A DNA stretch of 64,000 nucleotides from positions 6,492 through 70,491 of the forward strand of contig JAGKXB010000006.1 in the NCBI GenBank assembly GCA_021151485.1, in the 5' to 3' direction. A program made the translations under genes and the position numbers. Source of the stretch: Oxalobacteraceae bacterium (GTDB lineage Bacteria; Pseudomonadota; Gammaproteobacteria; Burkholderiales; Burkholderiaceae_D). The stretch's first letter is position 1. Every line of letters starts with the position of its first letter. This document shows positions 38,998 through 46,309 of the stretch, piece by piece. The notes under the pieces are model-generated. The model worked only from the letters and a program-made list of their open reading frames with translations, made no database searches and was not told the origin of the DNA.

Positions 38998-40101
38998 ATG
39001 ACCACTTTATTTGGTTCTGACGCCATTCGCGCCATTGCTCCTTACCAGGGCGGTAAACCCATTGCTGAAGTCGCGCGTGAATTTGATTTGGATGTGAGCA
39101 AAATCATCAAATTGGCTTCGAATGAAAACCCATTAGGTACGCCAGAATCCGCCAGACAAGCCATGTTGCAAGCGGCGGCTGATGTAGGACGTTATCCCGA
39201 TGCGAATGGTTTTGATTTGAAAGCAGCCATCAGCGCCAAATATCATGTACCACAAACGTGGATTACCTTGGGCAATGGCAGTAATGATTTGCTGGAATTG
39301 GCTGCGCACGCTTTGGTGCAAGCTGGGCAGGCGGTGATGTATGCGCAATATTCCTTCCTGGTGTACGCTTTGGCGACGCAAGCGGTCGGCGCACGTGCGA
39401 TTGTGGTGCCGGCTAAAGAATACGGACACGATTTGCCTGCCATGTTGCAAGCCATCACGCCGGATACCAAATTGATTTTTATTGCTAATCCCAATAATCC
39501 AACTGGCACGTTTATTCCCGCTCCACAAATTGAAGCGTTTTTAAAGGCGGTGCCTGAACATATCGTGGTTGTGTTGGATGAGGCGTATAACGAGTTTTTG
39601 GCACCAGAATGCCAGTTTGAATCGACAGCGTGGGTGAAACAATTCCCCAATTTAATCGTCACGCGCACGTTCTCCAAAGCCTATGGTTTAGCGGGTGTAC
39701 GGGTTGGTTTTGCGATTGCGCAGGCACCGATTACGGATTTGCTAAATCGCATTCGTCAGCCATTTAATGTCAATTCTCTAGCGCAGGCAGCGGCAATTGC
39801 GGCTTTGCATGATGCGGATTTTTTGCAAAAAAGCGTGCAATGCAATACGGCGGGTTATGCGCAATTGACGCAGGCGTTTGATGCGATGAAACTGACTTAT
39901 TTGCCTTCGCATGGCAATTTTGTGATGGTGAAAGTGGGTGAGGATGAGCAGGCCGGTGCAAGAGTCAATCTGGCTTTGCTCAAACAAGGCATTATCGTGC
40001 GCCCAGTTGCGAATTACGGTTTGCCGCAATGGTTGCGGATTTCGATTGGTTTGCCGCATGAGAATGCTGCGTTTATTGATGCTTTAAAAGAATTAATTTA
40101 A
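38998..40101 (+). CDS. hisC: Histidinol-phosphate aminotransferase
   Basis: A fold-type I PLP aminotransferase, 367 residues. Motifs are KLASNENPLGTPESARQAM near the N-terminus, FIANPNNPTGT, DEAYNEF, and the PLP lysine in TRTFSKAYGLAGVRVGFA (about residue 228). In this position (pheA-hisC-tyrA) the enzyme is the HisC2 type, which probably also transaminates prephenate or aromatic keto acids, as inferred from context. The 67-base gap before it includes three 10-bp ATTACCTTTA-like units (about 38951-38985). Confidence 0.93.
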   Translation: MTTLFGSDAIRAIAPYQGGKPIAEVAREFDLDVSKIIKLASNENPLGTPESARQAMLQAAADVGRYPDANGFDLKAAISAKYHVPQTWITLGNGSNDLLELAAHALVQAGQAVMYAQYSFLVYALATQAVGARAIVVPAKEYGHDLPAMLQAITPDTKLIFIANPNNPTGTFIPAPQIEAFLKAVPEHIVVVLDEAYNEFLAPECQFESTAWVKQFPNLIVTRTFSKAYGLAGVRVGFAIAQAPITDLLNRIRQPFNVNSLAQAAAIAALHDADFLQKSVQCNTAGYAQLTQAFDAMKLTYLPSHGNFVMVKVGEDEQAGARVNLALLKQGIIVRPVANYGLPQWLRISIGLPHENAAFIDALKELI

Positions 40102-40107
40102 CCCAAA

Positions 40108-40245
40108 CCGTCGTTCCCGCGGGTTTAGGCGGGAACCCAGCGTCTTTCGTTGTCGACTGCTAAAAGCCACTGGGTCCCCGACTAAAGCACTCGGGGACGA
40201 CGGGTTTAAGTTTTTCAGTATTACCATCGTTTCTGCAGGAGCGAC
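40108..40245. repeat. REP/BIME-like palindromic element, copy 2
   Basis: Type A hairpin (GTTCCCGC...GCGGGAAC, 40108-40140) followed by inverted type B (CTGGGTCCCCGA...TCGGGGACGACGG, 40170-40203), then a conserved spacer and a degenerate type A remnant to about 40245. The order is the mirror image of copies 1 and 3. It fills the gap between hisC and tyrA. Confidence 0.88.
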
Positions 40246-40278
40246 GGGTAGTTCAGTGACAAATTAATCTAATTTTCT

Positions 40279-41163
40279 ATGTTCAAAAAAATCGCTATTT
40301 TTGGTGTTGGCCTGATCGGTGGCTCATTTGCTCTGGCGCTCAAAAAAGCACAGGTGGTGCAGCATGTTGTGGGGATTGGCCGTTCAAGCAGCTCCTTGTT
40401 ACGAGCGCAGCAACTAGGCATCATCGATAGCATTGCCACCTCAACCTCGATATCTGTTGCGATCCAAGATGCCGATTTGATTTTGCTGGCTGCACCGGTG
40501 GCGCAAACCGCCAATATTTTGGCTGCGATTGCACCGCATTTGCAGCCACATACCATCGTCACGGATGCTGGCAGTACCAAAAACGATGTGATCGCCGCCG
40601 CCAGGCTAGCTTTGGGCGAAAAAATTACCCAGTTCGTACCCGCCCATCCGATTGCTGGACGTGAAATGCATGGCCCAGAAGCGGCGCTTGCTGATTTATA
40701 TCAAGGCAAAAAAACAGTCATCACGCCTTTGCCGGAAAATTCCCCACAATCTATTGAAACCGTAAGCGCTGCGTGGGGTCATTGTGGCGCCATCATCCAT
40801 CAACTCACGCCAGAGCAGCATGATGGTGTGTTTGCCGCCGTCAGCCATTTACCGCATTTGCTGGCTTATGCCTTGGTGGATGAGATTGCTAATAAACCAC
40901 ACGCTGATGTGTTGTTCCAATACGCCGCTAGCGGGTTTCGTGATTTCACCCGTATCGCTGGATCGTCACCTGAAATGTGGCGTGACATTAGCCTAGCCAA
41001 CCAGGCGGCGCTATTGGTGGAGCTGGATGCCTATATGGCGCAGCTGGCGACACTGCGTACCTTGTTGGCGAATGGCGATGGCCCTGGTTTGCAAGCTCTG
41101 TATGCCAATGCGCAACAGGCAAGGCAGGCGTGGGGACGTGCTATTGAGGCAGTGGAAAAGTAG
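40279..41163 (+). CDS. tyrA: Prephenate dehydrogenase
   Basis: An NAD(P)-dependent oxidative decarboxylase for tyrosine synthesis, 294 residues, without a fused mutase or ACT domain. The Rossmann motif is GVGLIGGSFALALKKA (residues 8-23); the catalytic His is in FVPAHPIAGREMHGPEAA (about residue 119). TDAGSTKNDV and FAAVSHLPHLLAYAL are typical. It ends the gyrA-serC-pheA-hisC-tyrA series, separated from hisC by the REP-like element. Confidence 0.94.
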   Translation: MFKKIAIFGVGLIGGSFALALKKAQVVQHVVGIGRSSSSLLRAQQLGIIDSIATSTSISVAIQDADLILLAAPVAQTANILAAIAPHLQPHTIVTDAGSTKNDVIAAARLALGEKITQFVPAHPIAGREMHGPEAALADLYQGKKTVITPLPENSPQSIETVSAAWGHCGAIIHQLTPEQHDGVFAAVSHLPHLLAYALVDEIANKPHADVLFQYAASGFRDFTRIAGSSPEMWRDISLANQAALLVELDAYMAQLATLRTLLANGDGPGLQALYANAQQARQAWGRAIEAVEK

Positions 41164-41168
41164 GGCAA

Positions 41169-41196
41169 ATAGGGCACCCACAAGGGGTGCCCCTAC
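41169..41196. repeat. Family C palindrome, left copy (before the cupin gene)
   Basis: GGGCACCC-ACAA-GGGGTGCCC forms an 8-bp stem just after tyrA. The inverted counterpart lies at 41694-41721, so the cupin gene is bracketed by two copies facing each other, and a degenerate third copy is upstream of recA. Confidence 0.8.
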
Positions 41197-41231
41197 AAAA
41201 TTTACGTCACATCTTATTGGGAGGCTCATCC

Positions 41232-41561
41232 ATGCATATTGCAAATATTCCTTTTGGTATTACCGATTGGTCCAGCATTCCAGTGACAGAACACAAAGGT
41301 GAAATAGGCATCGCTTACTGGCGTACTTGCAATTTCGGTGACATTCGCGTGCGTATGGTTGAGTACACCCCGGGTTATCTGGCGGATCACTGGTGCCGCA
41401 AGGGGCATATTTTGTTATGCCTGGAAGGCGAGTTAGAAAGCGAGTTGGACGATGGCCGCAAATTTGTGCTGACACCTGGTGTCAGTTACCAGGTGGCTGA
41501 TAACGCCGAAGCGCATCGTTCTTATACGCGTACTGGGGCCAAGCTTTTTATTGTGGATTGA
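41232..41561 (+). CDS. DHCW-motif cupin-fold protein
   Basis: A 109-residue single-domain cupin. The ATG at 41232 has GGGAGG 8 bases upstream; an earlier in-frame start falls inside the repeat. Family-defining residues are D52-H53-W54-C55 and H59 (ADHWCRKGHILLCLEGEL), then GVSYQVADNAEAH with His about 95 and FIVD at the end. The family is known only from sequence; the His and Cys could bind a metal. It sits between two inverted family C repeats, outside any obvious operon, and could have been carried or inserted with them. Confidence 0.78.
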   Translation: MHIANIPFGITDWSSIPVTEHKGEIGIAYWRTCNFGDIRVRMVEYTPGYLADHWCRKGHILLCLEGELESELDDGRKFVLTPGVSYQVADNAEAHRSYTRTGAKLFIVD

Positions 41562-41693
41562 GTTGTTCGCGTACTTTTATTACATTCATCACCAAAATCT
41601 TGTGGTAGCCGGCGCGGCAATTCAAAACCACAAGCATTCAATCGTTCTGGGTACCCACAAGGCCTGCTTCTATCAAAAATGGCTGAAATCATC

Positions 41694-41721
41694 GTAGGGG
41701 CATCCCTTGTGGGTGCCCTGT
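41694..41721. repeat. Family C palindrome, right copy (after the cupin gene)
   Basis: GTAGGGGCATCCCTTGTGGG and the following TGCCC read as the reverse complement of the left copy, with one change in the stem. From here to the next gene (41722-42042) the DNA is AT-rich, with a short possible leader frame from 41959 that is described with the orphan gene, and nothing else recognised. Confidence 0.8.
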
Positions 41722-42042
41722 TCGCACCAGGTTATCTGACCATTTATTGAATCATGTAATTTCCCCGTAGTACCTAACCCAGCATTTTATCGATACGTCA
41801 TATTTGTATTATTTATTTAATAATAAATTGTCATTTGTGCTATATTTAATTATGTCTTTTTGTTAATTAAATACTTGGTACCAAGCGATGCTACCAAACG
41901 ACGATATCAAACGATTTCAGTTTGAGTTGAATGCAAAAAATGCAATATGGGTATAAAAATGTCTCCTCTTATTTCCGCCAAGATTGCGCATTTTTCAGCT
42001 TAGTTTGCCTCATCTGGCCCGGCAGAAACGCTGCTGCACCAG

Positions 42043-43260
42043 ATGACTCCTCAGCAAAAAATAGCATTAGCCACGCAAATAAGAGCGGGTCATGCAGACG
42101 CTATTTTTAAAGTCACGCATGGGCCTGTTTCAATAGAAGAACAAGCAGAACGGCGGCATTTTTTTGCTAATGCTGATGTGCAGCGGAAATTAGTCAAAGG
42201 ATGGATACACGGCACGATGACAGAGCCTGCCATCATTGAGGCAATGAAAGAGACTGGCGTGGTGTTAACTGAGGATGCAGGCGACAAGATATGGCATGCG
42301 AAGTCTGCTTTGATGCTAGATACCTTTCAAAATCGGCCAGAGACTTTGTCGGTTCTTCCCTTGCTGAAAAATCTTTCGGTTGAGCGCAAACGGGAAATTG
42401 CTAATACTTGTGTGGAACGTTATCAAGATTTTGCGCAGCTGAGTGCACGCTCAGCTCGCCAGTATTACAAAAGTGTTTGGAAGAATGATGGTTTTCAGAA
42501 ATTGGCTGCCGATTTGATTGCAGCGCTCGATTCTCATGATGATTTGCGTACTGAATTGATTGCATGTACAGGTACGTATCACAATGCAAAAAATCTAAAA
42601 GAAGTTGAAGTTCCATTAACGTTATCAACATCATTAACATCATTAACGGTTCCAACATCCAATGCGTCACGTCATGTTCATTTTGAACAAGTGGTTTCGG
42701 CAACGCCAACAACAAATATATTTACTGATTCAGTTAAAGGTCTAACAACATCAAATATCCCTGTTCCCAGTATCAGGTCAGCAATTAATTTTAGCGGTCT
42801 TGGTGCGGTTGCGTTGCAACTCCTCGTTTATGCCAGCAACCAAAATCGACTTGTCGGAGCAATGGATGGATTGATGATTACAAACTCATTCTTAAGCCCG
42901 CTTAGCATGTTTGCTTTTCAAGATTTTCAATATGGCTCGGATGTCACGCCATTTAATGTAAGCAATGTAAACAATACAAAATCGGATTTTCAATATATTT
43001 CATTTGATGAGCTTGACATTGGCGAGGATGAATTTGATGTCCCTAAACCTGAAATTGATGTCCTGGAATATCAATTTGCGTCCTATAACGCTTTTTTGAA
43101 TTTTGGTGCAAACAACGCATCCCAACCTGTTTCTTATATATCGTTTGGTGATGTTGGTGATTATGGGTGGAGTACTGCCGCGACTGGTATGAATGATGAT
43201 GCGGAATACGCTGATATGCCGGCGTTGGTGCCTTATGAGCCAGAGCGGAATGTCGAATAG
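42043..43260 (+). CDS. Unrecognised 405-residue protein
   Basis: I do not recognise this protein. The first 190 residues are mostly helical and charged (TPQQKIALATQIRAGHAD, ETLSVLPLLKNLSVERKREI); residues 195-250 are Ser/Thr-rich; the C-terminal third is rich in Asn, Asp, Phe and Tyr with recurring FQ-Y and E-x-D units (DFQYISFDELDIGEDEFD, ISFGDVGDYGW). There is no signal peptide and no clear membrane span except a weakly hydrophobic stretch near 260-280. No ribosome-binding site precedes the ATG. In the same frame 84 bases upstream is another ATG (41959), separated by one TAG (42001-42003), so the gene may once have begun there. It lies between palindromic repeats and could be an acquired gene or secreted effector. 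Confidence 0.6.
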   Translation: MTPQQKIALATQIRAGHADAIFKVTHGPVSIEEQAERRHFFANADVQRKLVKGWIHGTMTEPAIIEAMKETGVVLTEDAGDKIWHAKSALMLDTFQNRPETLSVLPLLKNLSVERKREIANTCVERYQDFAQLSARSARQYYKSVWKNDGFQKLAADLIAALDSHDDLRTELIACTGTYHNAKNLKEVEVPLTLSTSLTSLTVPTSNASRHVHFEQVVSATPTTNIFTDSVKGLTTSNIPVPSIRSAINFSGLGAVALQLLVYASNQNRLVGAMDGLMITNSFLSPLSMFAFQDFQYGSDVTPFNVSNVNNTKSDFQYISFDELDIGEDEFDVPKPEIDVLEYQFASYNAFLNFGANNASQPVSYISFGDVGDYGWSTAATGMNDDAEYADMPALVPYEPERNVE

Positions 43261-43271
43261 TCCACATCATT

Positions 43272-43403
43272 TGTGCGGGAACGATGGTAATACGGAAAAA
43301 CTTAAATCCGTCGTCCCCGAGTGTTTAGTCGGGGACCCAGTGGCTTTTAGCAATCAACAACGAAAGACGCTGGGTTCCCGCCTAAACCTGCGGGAACGAC
43401 GGG
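43272..43403. repeat. REP/BIME-like palindromic element, copy 3
   Basis: A partial type A arm (GCGGGAACGATGG), a conserved spacer (TAATACGGAAAAACTTAAAT), a type B hairpin (43308-43345) and inverted type A (43368-43403). This is the fullest unit seen. It lies between the convergent orphan gene and folB. Confidence 0.88.
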
Positions 43404-43416
43404 GTGAATGGACAGC

Positions 43417-43830
43417 TTAAACTTCTCTAAAAATACGTACGCTAGTCTTATCCACTTCTGCCCAGCAGCGTTTTTTGCTAACTTTGACCGCACAGGTCAG
43501 TGCGCCGGGCAAGGCTAGGACGCCATCGGCGATGCGGTTGGCGATGGTTTCTATCAGATAGGTTTTGCTGCTGGTGGATTGTTTGACGCATTCTCTGACT
43601 TTGGCGTAATCAAAACCTTCCAATAAACCTTCTTTGGAATCGGGGATGCGTGTTCTTGCATCGTCGAATCCGACTTCCACATCAATAATCAAGCGTTGAA
43701 TGCGGCCATGTTCTTGCGGCTCTACGCCGATTTCGATATCGACTTCCATACATTCCAAGGATACATAGGCGAGTTTGGGGCGAGAAGTGACATTGGTGGA
43801 AGAAGAGGAAGCCTGATTCAAGTTATTCAT
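43417..43830 (-). CDS. folB: Dihydroneopterin aldolase
   Basis: Cleaves 7,8-dihydroneopterin in folate synthesis. The start at 43830 (MNNLNQ, with GGAAA upstream) avoids a long overlap with the reductase gene and gives 137 residues. The family core is IEIGVEPQEHGRIQRLIIDVEV and DYAKVRE, with the catalytic Lys in SKKRCWAEVDKTSVRI. The alignment covers the fold, with a slightly extended Ser/Asn N-terminus. It is the last gene of a minus-strand run: antitoxin, toxin, reductase, folB. Confidence 0.86.
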   Translation of the reverse strand: MNNLNQASSSSTNVTSRPKLAYVSLECMEVDIEIGVEPQEHGRIQRLIIDVEVGFDDARTRIPDSKEGLLEGFDYAKVRECVKQSTSSKTYLIETIANRIADGVLALPGALTCAVKVSKKRCWAEVDKTSVRIFREV

Positions 43831-43862
43831 AAAATTTCCAAATTTATTTAAATTATTGCAAT

Positions 43863-44594
43863 TTATTCTAAAAAAATCGACCTGCCGCCATCGACGTTCA
43901 GGGTGGTGCCAGTCGTAAAAGTCGCATCGCATAACAAGAATTCTACGGCTGCGGCGAGCTCTTCAAATGTGCCGGTTCGGCCTAATGGCGTGGTGCGTAA
44001 TATTTGTACCTGGCGTTCCGGCGAAATGCTGGCGGGCGCATCGTTGGCTGGCCATTCTAGTGATCCAGGCGCAACGGCATTGACGCGTATCTGTGGTGCC
44101 AGTTCGGTGGCTAGCGCGCGTACTGCGGTGGCTAATGCGCCTTTGGCAATGTGATAGGTTAAGTGGGTTTTTGCGGGGCGTTCGACATGGATGTCGGTGA
44201 TAGCGACGATGGCACCATGATTGGTGGCGAGGGCGGTTTTGCAATGTTGTATTAATGTCAAATGACCAGTGAGATGGCTTTCGATATCGGCATCTAGCGA
44301 TGTCGAAAAGTCATCTAAGTTTGAATGCAGATAGCTAGAAGCACTGGCAACCAGACCGACGATGGAATGAAGATACGGTGGTATGGCTATGGTTCGGTTG
44401 AGTTCCGCCTGCCAGACGACGGCGCTATTTGCCCGTAGGGCGTTCAACTCAAGCGCCAGAGCGTGTGCAGCCGATAGCGATGTATGGCAATGCACAATGA
44501 TGCGATAACCGCGCTGATGCAGGCGTCTGGCAATCGCCGCACCACCGCGTTTGGCAGCACCGGTGATCAAGATAGTTGGCATAGGGTTATTCAT
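43863..44594 (-). CDS. Short-chain dehydrogenase, probable pteridine reductase (FolM-like)
   Basis: A 243-residue SDR with the NADPH-binding TGAAKRGGAAIARRLHQRG (residues 10-28; the basic R after the glycines is typical of NADPH users), a Ser-rich VASASSYLHSN region replacing the usual NNAS, and the YHIAK catalytic pair (about residue 150) followed by VNAVAPGSLEWP and a C-terminal GTTLNVDGG. Pteridine reductase or dihydrofolate reductase activity is inferred from adjacency to folB. The ATG at 44594 overlaps the toxin stop by 8 bases (ATGAATAA), so translation should be coupled to it. Confidence 0.78.
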   Translation of the reverse strand: MNNPMPTILITGAAKRGGAAIARRLHQRGYRIIVHCHTSLSAAHALALELNALRANSAVVWQAELNRTIAIPPYLHSIVGLVASASSYLHSNLDDFSTSLDADIESHLTGHLTLIQHCKTALATNHGAIVAITDIHVERPAKTHLTYHIAKGALATAVRALATELAPQIRVNAVAPGSLEWPANDAPASISPERQVQILRTTPLGRTGTFEELAAAVEFLLCDATFTTGTTLNVDGGRSIFLE

Positions 44595-44847
44595 TTCGAT
44601 GAGGCGCTCCTGCAGCAATCATCAATATATTGATTTGCTCGCTATGGACTCGATAGATAATTCTGGTTGGACCAACGTGAATGCATTGGTATCCTGATAA
44701 GTCGCTTACGAGAGGTTGTCCTAGTTTGTCTGGTTGACCTTGAGTCAACTTATTTTCAATGACTTTTAAAATTGCTTTGCTTTCTGCACGGCCTAGGCTG
44801 ATTAAATCCTGTTCGACTTCAGGATGATAAGAGAGCGTCCACGTCAT
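44587..44847 (-). CDS. RelE/ParE-type toxin
   Basis: An 86-residue toxin of the RelE/ParE superfamily. SYHPEVEQDLISL at the start and GYQCIHVGPTRIIYRVHSEQINILMI at the end form the usual alpha-beta fold; Arg and Tyr in TRIIYR are the conserved C-terminal pair. RelE-type members cleave mRNA on the ribosome and ParE-type ones attack gyrase; which applies cannot be decided here. Its start overlaps the antitoxin stop by 4 bases, and its own stop overlaps the reductase start. Confidence 0.85.
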   Translation of the reverse strand: MTWTLSYHPEVEQDLISLGRAESKAILKVIENKLTQGQPDKLGQPLVSDLSGYQCIHVGPTRIIYRVHSEQINILMIAAGAPHRNE

Positions 44848-45149
44848 GAATCATTGTCCCCAAAACGCGCCAGCATATCGGCATGAGAAAGTGGTTGCGA
44901 TCGCTGGGACGATTGTGTTTGTTTACTTAATGATAAGCGGTTGCGTGCGGCGGCTTCAATCCGCAAGTCTTCCAGTTCTGTCATCAGTGATTCATATACT
45001 GCTGTCGGTAACATCACAGCAGTGGGGCGGTTATCGCGCATGACGACGTAACGATCTTGGCTGCCATCGGCCATACGATCTAGTAATAAACGTGCATTTT
45101 TTTGGAGTTCAGTCGATGAAATAGCTTGATCGGCACGCTCAAGTAACAT
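44844..45149 (-). CDS. Phd/YefM-family antitoxin
   Basis: The ATG at 45149 has AGAGA 9 bases upstream and gives 101 residues; a TTG 11 codons earlier is less likely. The N-terminal ISSTELQKNARLLLDRMADG and YVVMRDNRPTAVMLPTAVYE match the Phd/YefM DNA-binding domain, and the C-terminal part (about 60-101, Ser/Gln-rich, ending FGDNDS) would wrap the toxin. It should repress its own promoter in 45150-45263. A 4-base overlap couples it to the toxin gene. Confidence 0.85.
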   Translation of the reverse strand: MLLERADQAISSTELQKNARLLLDRMADGSQDRYVVMRDNRPTAVMLPTAVYESLMTELEDLRIEAAARNRLSLSKQTQSSQRSQPLSHADMLARFGDNDS

Positions 45150-45310
45150 GTTGGAAATCTCTTTTCTCTCTTTTTGTTGCAATACAATCTTATTTTAATA
45201 TTATTTAAATATGACCTCGATACAGGTGAGGGGCCGTATTCTATCTTTATTTGACATTCTGAGTTGGGGGCTAATGTATATTTGGCAAGTTATAACAAGC
45301 TAAAAACTTT

Positions 45311-45442
45311 GTCATCACCCTGTCATCACCCTGTCATCACCCTGTCATCACCCTGTCATCACCCTGTCATTACCCTGTCATTACCCTGTCATTACCCTGT
45401 CATTACCCTGTCATTACCCTGTCATTACCCTGTCATTACCCT
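45311..45442. repeat. Twelve-copy 11-bp tandem array upstream of grpE
   Basis: Five copies of GTCATCACCCT (45311-45365) are followed by seven copies of GTCATTACCCT (45366-45442) without other change, then degenerate units to about 45475. The unit is close to one helical turn, so each copy presents the same face. It lies between the divergent antitoxin gene and the grpE promoter. The 45150-45645 gap contains only this array, the promoter below and AT-rich DNA. Confidence 0.95.
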
Positions 45443-45513
45443 TTAATGACCTTGTAATAAGTTGTAATAAATCGTTGTTGATGTACGTAATTTGTGTTGG
45501 ATTAAATGCGGCA

Positions 45514-45541
45514 CTTGAAAAAACATTTCACAACCCCATTT
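45514..45541 (+). promoter_or_regulatory. Sigma-32 heat-shock promoter of grpE
   Basis: CTTGAAA (45514-45520), a 13-base spacer and CCCCATTT (45534-45541) match the RpoH consensus CTTGAAA-N11-15-CCCCATnT at nearly every position. The grpE start is 105 bases downstream. No CIRCE inverted repeat is seen. Confidence 0.9.
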
Positions 45542-45645
45542 GGCCGTGGTGTCAAATTTCCGTATGAAATTTAATATCAATAAATATTAAAAATTAATAA
45601 GCAATTAAATTAATAATTTAATAATAAATCATTGGAGATGATTAA

Positions 45646-46188
45646 ATGCAAGATTTAGAAAAACAAGCTGAAAAAGTTGAACCTAGTATTGAGCAAACAA
45701 CAGAAAAATCAGATAGCGCGCAGTCTGGCCCGAGTTTGGTCGAACAATTAGTACAGGCAGAAGCGAGTTTGGCTGAAATGCGAGACGCATATTTGCGTGC
45801 TAAAGCCGAAGCAGAAAACAGTCGTCGTCGTGGCCAAGAAGACGTCAGTAAAGCGTACAAATTTGCAATCGAAGGATTTGCTGAATCTTTGTTGCCGGTA
45901 AAAGACAGCTTGGAAATGGCACTCAAAGTAGAAACTCCATCGATTGAGTCGCTCAAAGAAGGCGTAGAAATGACATTAAAACAATTGTCAACCGCCTTTG
46001 AGAAAAATCGTTTATTAGAAGTCCAACCTGCGCAAGGTGAAAAGCTGGATCCGCTCAAACATCAAGCCGTGTCTGTCGTGCCGTCAGAGCAAGAAGCCAA
46101 CACCGTTGTGTCAGTCTTGCAAAAAGGCTACATGATCGCCGATCGTTTGTTGCGTCCCGCTATTGTTACAGTTGCACAAGCAAAATAA
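45646..46188 (+). CDS. grpE: Nucleotide exchange factor GrpE
   Basis: Releases ADP from DnaK. The 180-residue protein has a charged, coiled N-terminal helix (about 25-85, [20 protein letters not shown]), a four-helix bundle ([20 protein letters not shown]) and the small beta domain ([36 protein letters not shown]). An ATTGGAGATG ribosome-binding site precedes the ATG. It is followed by dnaK with its own promoter. Confidence 0.95.
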   Translation: MQDLEKQAEKVEPSIEQTTEKSDSAQSGPSLVEQLVQAEASLAEMRDAYLRAKAEAENSRRRGQEDVSKAYKFAIEGFAESLLPVKDSLEMALKVETPSIESLKEGVEMTLKQLSTAFEKNRLLEVQPAQGEKLDPLKHQAVSVVPSEQEANTVVSVLQKGYMIADRLLRPAIVTVAQAK

Positions 46189-46199
46189 TCAAAAAAAGA

Positions 46200-46227
46200 C
46201 TTGAAACGGCGGTGTTTTTCCCTATAT
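46200..46227 (+). promoter_or_regulatory. Second sigma-32 promoter, for dnaK
   Basis: CTTGAAA (46200-46206), a 13-base spacer and CCCTATAT (46220-46227) match the heat-shock consensus at all but one key base. It starts 12 bases after the grpE stop and 110 bases before dnaK. Confidence 0.85.
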
Positions 46228-46309
46228 GACAATTCGTGGAAAATCGTAGAAATCCAAAAAATTTACAAAATTTAAAAATTTAAAATCTTATTATTAAGGA
46301 AATAAAATC

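Noticed and set aside
41959-42042. A separate 14-codon leader peptide before the orphan gene
   Set aside because: Too short, and it shares the frame of the orphan gene; a nonsense change in a longer original gene explains it better.
45311-45442. CRISPR array
   Set aside because: The units are 11 bases, directly joined without spacers, and no cas gene is near.
45264-45446. A plus-strand frame of 60 codons with an 11-residue repeat
   Set aside because: It is only the translation of the 11-bp DNA array read through three repeats per 33 bases; no ribosome-binding site and no relation to a protein.
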